Assembly (NCBI RefSeq): GCF_900142845.1
Contig: NZ_FSRU01000001.1
Location: forward strand, 186,001-250,000
Length of the DNA: 64,000 nt
Direction of reading: 5' to 3'
DNA from: Paraburkholderia phenazinium
GTDB lineage: Bacteria; Pseudomonadota; Gammaproteobacteria; Burkholderiales; Burkholderiaceae
The notes under the pieces were generated by a model. That model saw nothing but the letters and a program-made list of their open reading frames with translations. It was not told the origin of the DNA and made no database searches. The translations under genes and the position numbers were made by a program. Positions 26,076 to 33,092 of this stretch are shown here, in pieces. The first letter of the stretch is position 1. Every line of letters starts with the position of its first letter.

Positions 26076-26570
26076 ATGGAACGACCCGAGTTCATCCGCC
26101 ACTGGACCGAGCTGGAGAGTGCGGACGACGCCCACTACAAGGGCAGTACCGAACTGCTCGGTATCGGCGCGCCGCTCGCGAGGAAACTGGGCCTGCAGCG
26201 CATCGGCATTCACCACATGCGCCTGCCGCCCGGCCGCCGGAGCTCGTACCCGCATGCCGAAAGTGCGGAAGAAGAATTCGTGTTTGTGATCGAAGGCACA
26301 CCGGATGTGTGGATCGACGGCCATCTGCATCCGCTGAAGCCGGGCGACTCGGTCGCGTTTCCGGCGGGCACCGGGATTTGCCATACCTTCATCAACAACA
26401 CAGATCACGACGTGCGGCTGCTGGTCATCGGCGAGACCGAAAAGAAGGAAAACCGGATTCGCTATCCGATGAACGAGGCTCACGAAGCCACCCGCGAGGA
26501 CCGCTGGGTGGATTGGCCCGTGCGTCCGATGGGTCCGCATGACGGCAAGCCGTCCGGCAGCAAGGCTTAA
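26076..26570 (+). CDS. Cupin-domain protein
   Basis: This 164-residue protein has a single cupin barrel: motif 1 in LPPGRRSSYPHAESAEEEFV and motif 2 in LKPGDSVAFPAGTGICHTF, giving the usual metal-binding His and Glu positions. The ATG at 26076 has an AAGGAG ribosome site eight bases upstream; the longer frame has none. A conserved tail (RYPMNEAHEATREDRWVDW) is like a group of proteobacterial cupins of unknown role, often annotated as mannose-6-phosphate-isomerase-like. It stands alone. Confidence 0.85.
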   Translation: MERPEFIRHWTELESADDAHYKGSTELLGIGAPLARKLGLQRIGIHHMRLPPGRRSSYPHAESAEEEFVFVIEGTPDVWIDGHLHPLKPGDSVAFPAGTGICHTFINNTDHDVRLLVIGETEKKENRIRYPMNEAHEATREDRWVDWPVRPMGPHDGKPSGSKA

Positions 26571-26621
26571 CGGGCCGACACGCGCCTTCACGCGAGCGCA
26601 GCACCAACGCCCCATGCAAAA

Positions 26622-26649
26622 ACGCCCCGGTCATCTCAGACCGGGGCGT
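26622..26649 (-). terminator. Rho-independent terminator for the yceI operon
   Basis: The perfect 11-bp inverted repeat ACGCCCCGGTC (26622-26632) and 26639-26649, with a 6-base loop, is followed on the minus strand by a U-tract (AAAAA at 26618-26622 on the plus strand). It lies 43 bases after the yceI stop. Confidence 0.85.
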
Positions 26650-26691
26650 CCATCAAGGCAACCCGCCATCGCGTAGCGGGCTCATCCTCGC

Positions 26692-27282
26692 TTACTGCTT
26701 CACGCCTTCCGCCTGGATGTGCAGAACGGTGGCCATCTTGAAGCCATACGTCTTGCCGAAGTCAACGCCGAAGTCAGAACGGTCGAACGTCGCCGTCGAT
26801 TCCGTGCCGCACACTTCGCGCTTGAGCATCGGGTTCTGGAAGCACTTGAACGACTCGATCTTCAGGTTCAGCGGCTTCGTCACGCCGTGGAAGGTCAACT
26901 CTCCGATCACTTCGACCGGCACATCGCCGTTGAACTTCATCGACGTGCCCTTATAGACGGCCGTCGGGAATTGCGTGGCGTCGAAGAACTTCGGGCTCTT
27001 CAACTCCGTATCCAGCGTACCGTTGCCGATATCCACCGAGGTCATGTCGATGGTCGCTTCCAGCGTGCCCGTCTTCGCTTCGCGATCGATCGTCACCGAG
27101 CCGCTGCTCTTGTTGAACTTGCCGCGCCAGATCGAGACGCCGCCGAAGTGGTCGGCTTCGAAGCTCGGGTAGGTGTGGGTCGGATCGAGCGTATAGGTCA
27201 CGTCAGCGGCCATTGCGCCAAACGATGCGCCTGCTGCCACTGCGGCGATGGCTACAGCCAAAAGTTGCTTTTTCAAAATCAT
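26692..27282 (-). CDS. YceI family periplasmic lipid-binding protein
   Basis: This 196-residue protein begins with a Sec signal ([19 protein letters not shown]). The mature protein has the YceI lipocalin-like pattern: [69 protein letters not shown] and [12 protein letters not shown]. YceI proteins bind polyisoprenoid or ubiquinone-like lipids. It is the last gene of the cytochrome b561-yceI-yceI operon, 21 bases after its paralogue, with a terminator behind it. The cytochrome partner and lipid-binding fold suggest a quinone role, which is an inference. Confidence 0.93.
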   Translation of the reverse strand: MILKKQLLAVAIAAVAAGASFGAMAADVTYTLDPTHTYPSFEADHFGGVSIWRGKFNKSSGSVTIDREAKTGTLEATIDMTSVDIGNGTLDTELKSPKFFDATQFPTAVYKGTSMKFNGDVPVEVIGELTFHGVTKPLNLKIESFKCFQNPMLKREVCGTESTATFDRSDFGVDFGKTYGFKMATVLHIQAEGVKQ

Positions 27283-27303
27283 TCTCCAGGTGGGTTGTGC
27301 GGC

Positions 27304-27864
27304 TTATTTCTTGGCTGCCACGATGTGAAACTTGATGACGACTTCGTCGGCGACAACCGACGTGTCCTTCCATTCGCCCGTGCCGATATCGAACTGGCTG
27401 CGTTTGATCGGCAATGCGCCGTCGAAGCTTTGAGTCGTACCTTGCTGCGCCACGGTGACCGGCACCGTGACGTTTTCGGACTTGCCCTTGATGGTCAGCG
27501 TGCCGCTGACCTTGAACTGGTTACCGCCCGCCGGCGCAATCGCGCTCGAGACGAACGTCGCATTCGGAAACTGCGCGGCGTCGAACCATTCCTTGCCGCG
27601 CACCTGCTGGTTGTAGCTTTCGTCGCCGAGGTCGTAGCTGGCGGTATCGATGCTCAGCTTGGCGCTGCCCGCGGCCGGCTTGGCCGGATCGAAGTTGAGC
27701 TGGGCCGTGAACTTCTTGAACGTCCCGTCGACGGGCACGTTCATCTGCTTTGACGTGGCGGTCACCGTGCTTTTCGACGTATCGACCTGCGCATGCGCCA
27801 CGCCGAGGCACAGCGAGGTCAGCGCGGTCGCGGCCAGGATCCAGCGAAGGAAAGGAGTTTTCAT
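27304..27864 (-). CDS. YceI family periplasmic protein, second paralogue
   Basis: This 186-residue protein has a signal peptide (FLRWILAATALTSLCLGVAHA) and a diverged YceI domain (STVTATSKQMNVPVDGTFKKF, YDLGDESYNQQVRGKEWFDA, TLTIKGKSENVTVPVTV). It is less like canonical YceI than its neighbour and belongs to the second type commonly found next to cytochrome b561 in Burkholderia. It starts 30 bases after the cytochrome gene's stop, with an AAGGAG ribosome site. The pair may be a dimer or carry different lipids. Confidence 0.92.
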   Translation of the reverse strand: MKTPFLRWILAATALTSLCLGVAHAQVDTSKSTVTATSKQMNVPVDGTFKKFTAQLNFDPAKPAAGSAKLSIDTASYDLGDESYNQQVRGKEWFDAAQFPNATFVSSAIAPAGGNQFKVSGTLTIKGKSENVTVPVTVAQQGTTQSFDGALPIKRSQFDIGTGEWKDTSVVADEVVIKFHIVAAKK

Positions 27865-27894
27865 ATCTGCCTTGAGCGTGAGGCTATTTGAGAG

Positions 27895-28449
27895 CTACTT
27901 AAGAAAAGGGATCATGCGCGCCAGCAAGCCGTCGCGATCGATGAAGTGATGCTTCAGCGCCGCCAGCACGTGAACAATCACCAGCGCGAGCAAGGTGTAG
28001 TTCAACCAGATGTGGACGATTCTCAGCATGACCTTCAGCGCGGCGTCCGGCCCGATCAGCGTCGGCAACGGCACGATGCCCAGATAGACCACCTGAATCC
28101 CGGCTGCCGAGCTGTACAGATAGCCCGTGACCGGAATCACCAGCATCAGCACGTACAGAAACACGTGTGCGGCTTCCGCTGCGAGCTTCTGCAGCGGCGC
28201 CATGCCGGGCGGCATCTCCGGGGCGCGGTGCGTCAGGCGCCAGGCGAGGCGAATCACGGCAAGCACGAACACGGTCACGCCAATCCACTTGTGCCACGAA
28301 AAGTACTTGAGCTTGGTGGGCGTGAAACCGGGGATATCGGTCATGATCCAGCCGAGATAAAAACCGGCCACGATCAGCAGCGCGATAAGCCAATGAAGGC
28401 CCATTGCGGTTGCGCTATATCGCTGCTTAAGCGGCAGAACTGTCGTCAT
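27895..28449 (-). CDS. Cytochrome b561 family protein
   Basis: This 184-residue protein has four hydrophobic helices with the b561 histidines: ATAMGLHWLIALLIVAGF, YFSWHKWIGVTVFVLAVIRLAWR, AAEAAHVFLYVLMLVIPVTGYLYSS and IVHVLAALKHHFIDRD. It passes electrons between quinone and periplasmic or membrane partners using two haem b groups. The ATG at 28449 is preferred over a TTG six bases upstream. It is the first gene of the operon with the two yceI genes. Confidence 0.93.
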   Translation of the reverse strand: MTTVLPLKQRYSATAMGLHWLIALLIVAGFYLGWIMTDIPGFTPTKLKYFSWHKWIGVTVFVLAVIRLAWRLTHRAPEMPPGMAPLQKLAAEAAHVFLYVLMLVIPVTGYLYSSAAGIQVVYLGIVPLPTLIGPDAALKVMLRIVHIWLNYTLLALVIVHVLAALKHHFIDRDGLLARMIPFLK

Positions 28450-28798
28450 CGTCAACTTTGCTGGCGTCTTGAGGGCAGTTCGTCCACGACGCAGACGAAC
28501 AGGCTGAGGAAGCGATTCTATGAGCGGACATGCACCGTGAATAGCGCATTGAAAGAGAACAGATTGTTGTTCCAGCGACGTAAATGGCCGGCTCGCCTTT
28601 ACTTTTTTGGCGCGATTAGCGCCGTCACTTTATACAACGTTTTTATTTCCGAACCCGTAGCATCGCGGTTCTCGTTCATTACGACCCCGCAGGATTCCCG
28701 ACGCGGCGGTACGGCCTGCATGGACAAGCCGTACGACGGTATGACCGCTTAGGGCGATTGACTCTCGCAGTCCCCGCTACATCATGGAGCTTAAAAGC
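28450..28798 (+). promoter_or_regulatory. Divergent intergenic region with porin promoter
   Basis: This 349-base region separates the b561 operon from the porin gene. TTGGCG (28607-28612) and TATACA (28631-28636), 18 bases apart, form a plausible sigma-70 promoter for the porin, leaving a leader of about 155 bases. An AT-rich segment surrounds it. No gene is evident. Confidence 0.4.
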
Positions 28799-29962
28799 AT
28801 GAAGAAGTCTTTGCTGGCACTCGCGCTGTCAGGCGTATTCGCATTGTCCGCGCACGCGCAAAGCAGCGTCACCCTGTATGGCGTTATCGATACGGGTCTC
28901 GTGTTTGCGAATAATCAGGGTGGCCATAACAGCTGGCAAGAAACCAGCGCCGCCACGGAAAACACCGTGTATGGCCTCAAGGGTTCGGAAGACCTGGGTG
29001 GCGGCCTGCACGCCATCTTCAAACTGGAAAACGGTTTCAACCTGAACAACGGCAGCCTCTACAACGCGGGCGACGCGTTCGGCGAGCAGGCCTACGTCGG
29101 GCTGCAAACAGATCAGTTCGGCACCTTGCTGCTCGGCCGCCAGTTCGACACCGTCAACGACGTGCTCGGCCCGATCTCGTCAGCCGGCGGCAGCTACGGC
29201 GGCAACCTCTCCGCGCATCCGTTCAACAACGATAACCTCGCTGCGGACTCGATGAGCATCAACAACGCGGTGAAGTACACCAGCAACACCTACGGCGGCT
29301 TCACGGTTGAAGGCATGTACGCGTTCAGCAACAAGGCCGGCGGCTTCTCGAACAACCGCGCCTATGGCTTTGGCGCCACGTATGCGCACGGCCCCCTGAA
29401 CCTGGCGGCCGGCTACCTGCAGCTCAACAACGCCGGCGGCGGCGTAAGCGACACGAATCCGAACGGCGCCGTCGCGCTCGACGACGGCAGCGCCGACTTC
29501 GTCGCGCAACGTCAACGCATCTGGGGCGCAGGCGGCAACTATGCGTTCGGTCCGGCTAACGTGGGCCTGCTGTGGACCCACTCGCAGATCGACAACCTCT
29601 CGAGCGTGTTTGCCGGCGGCGACGGTTACGCCGCTCTGGGTGGCGGCCTGCGCCTCGACAACTACGAAGTGAATGCACGCTACTCGCTGACGCCGAGCCT
29701 GAGCCTCGCCGGTGCGTACACCTTCACGGACGGCTCGTACGGCAACGGTGGCGCCAGCGCATCGCCGGAGTGGAATCAGTTCACGCTGCAAACCGATTAC
29801 TCGCTGAGCAAGCGGACCGATGTCTACGTCGAAGGCGTGTATCAACACGTCCATGGCGCAGGGACCGGCTCGGTACTCGGCGATGCCACGATCAATACGT
29901 TGTCGCCTTCGTCGACGGGTACCCAGGTTGCGGTGACGGTCGGCCTGCGTCACCAGTTCTAA
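28799..29962 (+). CDS. Gram-negative porin, OmpC-like (Burkholderia type)
   Basis: This 387-residue outer-membrane trimeric porin has a signal (KKSLLALALSGVFALSAHA) and mature start QSSVTLYGVIDTGLVF, the standard Burkholderia porin N-terminus. Family marks follow: TVYGLKGSEDLGGGLHAIFKLE, EQAYVGLQTDQFGTLLLGRQ, and the C-terminal VAVTVGLRHQF, ending in the Phe needed for BAM-dependent assembly. A GGAG site precedes the ATG at 28799, with ten bases between them; an in-frame ATG at 28784 is less likely. It admits small hydrophilic solutes. A hairpin follows the stop. Confidence 0.95.
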   Translation: MKKSLLALALSGVFALSAHAQSSVTLYGVIDTGLVFANNQGGHNSWQETSAATENTVYGLKGSEDLGGGLHAIFKLENGFNLNNGSLYNAGDAFGEQAYVGLQTDQFGTLLLGRQFDTVNDVLGPISSAGGSYGGNLSAHPFNNDNLAADSMSINNAVKYTSNTYGGFTVEGMYAFSNKAGGFSNNRAYGFGATYAHGPLNLAAGYLQLNNAGGGVSDTNPNGAVALDDGSADFVAQRQRIWGAGGNYAFGPANVGLLWTHSQIDNLSSVFAGGDGYAALGGGLRLDNYEVNARYSLTPSLSLAGAYTFTDGSYGNGGASASPEWNQFTLQTDYSLSKRTDVYVEGVYQHVHGAGTGSVLGDATINTLSPSSTGTQVAVTVGLRHQF

Positions 29963-30000
29963 TCTGCGCCACGGTTCAACGCCTTCACACTTGACCCACA

Positions 30001-30027
30001 CGGGCCGCGCCTGCTGCGCGCGGCCCG
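30001..30027 (+). terminator. GC-rich hairpin after the porin gene
   Basis: The 10-bp perfect stem CGGGCCGCGC (30001-30010) pairs with 30018-30027 around a 7-base loop, 38 bases after the porin stop. No U-tract follows. Confidence 0.5.
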
Positions 30028-30253
30028 CTGCACGCCTCCCGCCGAGGCATGCGTCAACGGTTCAATCTCCCCTCGTGTCCCCCGTCTGTACAGCGCTTTG
30101 CTTTTGACAAGGCGTGCAGGTTTGCGCTGCATCCCTCATAATCACGCGCGCCCTGAATCTTCCGGGCTTCACAATGAGGCTTAAATAGAGGACCGAAGCG
30201 TTTAAACCGCACAGTCCCGCCTCAGAGATCTTCCTCCTCTCCGAACGAGCACT

Positions 30254-31051
30254 ATGCTTTCGTCACCCCAACTCGGCGCCGGCCTGATGGCGCTTGCCGG
30301 CCTGCTGGCGCCTGTCGCGGCGTTTGCGCAACAGGCCCCGGCCAACACCACCACCGCCGCGCCGGACTGGACCGTGACCGTCGGCGCCGAAGCGCAATGG
30401 GAACCCGCGTATCCGGGCGCGAACTTCATGCGGCTCAGACCGTTTCCGGCGTTCGACATCGAATACAAGAATCGCTTCTTCGCCAAAGAAGACATGCTGT
30501 TCGGGGTGTATTTCGTCAACAACGCCAACTGGAGCGCGGGCCTCGCGCTCCAATACGACTTCACCGAGCGCGAGACCAGCGAAGACGCACGGCTGCGCGG
30601 CCTGCAGAATGTGCCCGCCACGCCGCGCGCCAAGGCCTTCCTCACCTACACGCAATCGGCTTTCACGTTCTCGACCTCGGCGGCCCAGGACATTGCCGGC
30701 AACCGCGAAGGGCTGGTGGTGGACACCAACGCCACCCTCACGCTGCCGGTCGGCAAAAAGCTGTATCTAACCGCGGGGCCGGGCGTCACGTGGACGAACG
30801 GGACCTACCAGCAAACGTTTTTCGGCGTGACGCCGAGCCAGAGCGCAGCGTCCGGTTTGCCTGTCTACGACGCGCACGGCGGCGCGGCGACGGGCTACGT
30901 CACGGTCGAAGCGGATTATCTGATCACCAAATCGCTGATCGCCACCGTCGAGCTGAAATTTGCCCGTCTGTATGGCAACTCTGCTTCCAGTCCGATTACA
31001 CGGCGGGTTCAGCAAAACACGGACACGCTCGCACTGACGTACACGTTCTAA
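30254..31051 (+). CDS. MipA/OmpV family outer-membrane protein
   Basis: This 265-residue protein has a signal (GLMALAGLLAPVAAFAQQ) and the OmpV/MipA beta-barrel pattern: WTVTVGAEAQWEPAYPGANFMRLRPFPAFDIEYKNRFFA, and a C-terminal QQNTDTLALTYTF ending in Phe. MipA is known in E. coli as a scaffold between MltA and PBP1B; other OmpV proteins are adhesins or channels. Gene position suggests no specific role. It is separated from the porin gene by about 290 bases. Confidence 0.88.
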   Translation: MLSSPQLGAGLMALAGLLAPVAAFAQQAPANTTTAAPDWTVTVGAEAQWEPAYPGANFMRLRPFPAFDIEYKNRFFAKEDMLFGVYFVNNANWSAGLALQYDFTERETSEDARLRGLQNVPATPRAKAFLTYTQSAFTFSTSAAQDIAGNREGLVVDTNATLTLPVGKKLYLTAGPGVTWTNGTYQQTFFGVTPSQSAASGLPVYDAHGGAATGYVTVEADYLITKSLIATVELKFARLYGNSASSPITRRVQQNTDTLALTYTF

Positions 31052-31245
31052 CGGCTCGCCTCGCGTGCCGATTAGTGAGTACACCCAAACCTGTCGATTG
31101 TGTAAGCAACCGAAACATACGGAAACGGAGACCCTGTAGCGTTTTCTTCACATTAGTGCTAGCAAAATCGATGTCGCCGGCCAGCGAATGCGATACCATT
31201 GGCGCCCAATCTCTAAATTAAGCGTGCTACGAAGCACGCGGTGCT

Positions 31246-32016
31246 GTGAAAATTCAAAACGCCAAACGGTGGGCGCCACGCGGTTCCCGGGCCTGGCTTG
31301 CCGCGTGCCTGGCTTTGGCGGTGGCGAGCGGGGTACGCCTTTTACTCAATCCATTCGTCGGTCCGGCCATGCCGGGCGCATTCTTCTGCGTCGCCGCCAC
31401 CCTCATCGAATATTTTTTCGGGCTGGGGCCGGCTTTGACCGTGATGCTGGTCGGACTCGTGATTGCCGACTATCTGTTTGTTCCCCCTTATGCGGATTTC
31501 TCGGTATTCGATTACCACGACGTCAGGCTGCTGCTTTCGTATCCAACCTTGACGATCTTCATCATTGCCCTGATCGAACGGCTGCGGCGCATGCAGTTCC
31601 GTGCCGAGCTATTCGCGTCAGTGGCGAAATCGCGCTATGAAATGCTGCTGCGCGCGGACAATAACCGTGCGCTGCGACTTCGCACGATCGACGAAACGCA
31701 TCGCCTGCTGCGCCATCTGCCTCACTACCACGACACCATTATTCTGATTCAGGCGCTCGACCGGAAAGCGTCGTTGCGTCCGGATGCCGAGCACGCCGCC
31801 AGCAGCGCCAGCACGCTGCCGCATACCAGTGCGCCGGGCAGCCGTTTTTCCTCGGTCCATCCGGCCGATATCGCACGTCTGCAAAACACGCTTTCGCCCG
31901 GCAGTCATCGCTTGCGCGTCAAGAGCGGCGAGCACCACTACAAGCCTGTCGATTGCGTCGGCGAGCGATTTACGACACACGCCGGCGATTTCCTGGTCCT
32001 GCGCATCGAGGATTAA
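31246..32016 (+). CDS. KdpD-like (DUF4118) membrane protein without a kinase domain
   Basis: The product of about 256 residues starts with GTG at 31246. The N-terminal ~110 residues are four hydrophobic helices (WLAACLALAVASGVRLLLNP; MPGAFFCVAATLIEYFFGLGPAL; GLVIADYLFVPPYADFS; LLLSYPTLTIFIIALIERL) of the KdpD/DUF4118 type, with FGLGPALTVMLVGLV and DYLFVPP. A helical linker (ERLRRMQFRAELFASVAKSRYEMLLRADNN) and a soluble PAS-like or unassigned end follow. No histidine kinase or other output domain is present, so it is a truncated-architecture sensor. It is linked to the esterase gene by three bases. Confidence 0.75.
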   Translation: MKIQNAKRWAPRGSRAWLAACLALAVASGVRLLLNPFVGPAMPGAFFCVAATLIEYFFGLGPALTVMLVGLVIADYLFVPPYADFSVFDYHDVRLLLSYPTLTIFIIALIERLRRMQFRAELFASVAKSRYEMLLRADNNRALRLRTIDETHRLLRHLPHYHDTIILIQALDRKASLRPDAEHAASSASTLPHTSAPGSRFSSVHPADIARLQNTLSPGSHRLRVKSGEHHYKPVDCVGERFTTHAGDFLVLRIED

Positions 32017-32019
32017 GCA

Positions 32020-32898
32020 TTGGACCGAGCCAAACATATCCTCCAGGAAGGCGGCGAGCACGCCGTGCTCATGCTGCACGGCCTGTCGAGTTCACCGCTC
32101 GAAATGCGCTTTCTCGCGCGTCATCTGAACAACGAGGGCTTCACCGCTTTTGCGCCAGTGCTGGACGGCTACAGCGCGGGGACGAGCGAACGCGACATGC
32201 AGGCATGGGTCGACGCCGCCGTGCACGAGTTCGACAAACTCGCCAAGCGCTATGCCCGCGTCTCGGTATGCGGCTTGTCGGTGGGCGCCGCGCTGGCGCT
32301 GGCGGTCGTCAACCAGCGGCCGACGGCGCATGCGGTCGTGCTGCTGTCGGTCACGCTCTCGTACGACGGTTGGGCGATCCCGTGGTACCGCTTTCTGCTT
32401 GGCTGGGCGTACTACACGCCGCTGCGCAGCCGTTGGCGATATCGCGAGGCGTCGCCGTTCGGACTACGCAACGAAGCGCTGCGCGCCAAGATCGCTCGCG
32501 CCATGCAGCGCAACGGCATCAGCGAAGTCGGACCGTCGACCATTTCACTGCCCGCGCTACGCGAGGCCAGCCGGCTTGCGACACGCGTGCGTGCAAAGCT
32601 CGCGGATATCGCCACCGACTGCCTGATCATCCATGCCATCGACGATGAGACCGCGAATCCTCGCAACGCGCACTACGTCGCAGCGAAGATTGCCTCGCCG
32701 TTCCTGCGCACGATCTACCTCGACGACTCGTATCACATGATCACGTCGGACAACGAACGCGAAATCGTGGCCAGCGAGACCGCCGCGTTCCTGCGCGAGA
32801 GCGAAGCCGCGCGCGGCATCGGCAACGGCGCGAAATCGCAGGTCGTATCGAAGGCGCTGGCGCGGCGCCTGAGGCAACTGGCCGCGTTGGGAAGCTGA
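32020..32898 (+). CDS. Alpha/beta hydrolase, carboxylesterase/lysophospholipase type
   Basis: This 292-residue protein begins with a TTG codon three bases after the previous stop, so the genes are probably translationally coupled. Features: AVLMLHGLSSSPLEMRFLARHL (oxyanion loop), VCGLSVGAALAL with the nucleophile Ser in GLSVG, the catalytic Asp in CLIIHAIDDETANP and His in YLDDSYHMIT. A lid-type helical insert (GWAIPWYRFLLGWAYYTPL) follows the nucleophile. Related enzymes include Est30-like carboxylesterases. The substrate is unknown; its link with a DUF4118 membrane protein is unusual. Confidence 0.85.
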   Translation: MDRAKHILQEGGEHAVLMLHGLSSSPLEMRFLARHLNNEGFTAFAPVLDGYSAGTSERDMQAWVDAAVHEFDKLAKRYARVSVCGLSVGAALALAVVNQRPTAHAVVLLSVTLSYDGWAIPWYRFLLGWAYYTPLRSRWRYREASPFGLRNEALRAKIARAMQRNGISEVGPSTISLPALREASRLATRVRAKLADIATDCLIIHAIDDETANPRNAHYVAAKIASPFLRTIYLDDSYHMITSDNEREIVASETAAFLRESEAARGIGNGAKSQVVSKALARRLRQLAALGS

Positions 32899-32955
32899 GC
32901 GGGCCGCCGGGTTCGTAACGCAATGAAAGAACCGTGAAGGTTGCGCTTGCTTGTA

Positions 32956-32974
32956 ATTGCGAATCATTCGCATT
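32956..32974 (+). promoter_or_regulatory. Fur-box-like palindrome upstream of the PvdQ-like acylase
   Basis: The 19-base sequence at 32956-32974 (attgcgaatcattcgcatt) is a Fur-type inverted repeat: TGCGAAT and ATTCGCA flank a central C. It lies 118 bases before the acylase ATG and is the only obvious control site in that gap. Ferric Fur would be expected to repress the gene in iron-rich cells. Confidence 0.7.
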
Positions 32975-33092
32975 AGTATGGGCCTGACGTGGGGCAACCC
33001 CAAGCGTCGAAGAAGTCCGTCAGCTGCGGACCTCCCATGCGGCTGCGCTCCCGGCTAGCGCCTTCCGAAACCCCTGCACGGCCCACCACTCC

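Noticed and set aside
24821..26095. A 424-residue frame antisense to the class V aminotransferase
   Set aside because: It is a GC-rich shadow frame without a recognisable domain, and the opposite strand carries a Schiff-base Lys and PLP Asp motif.
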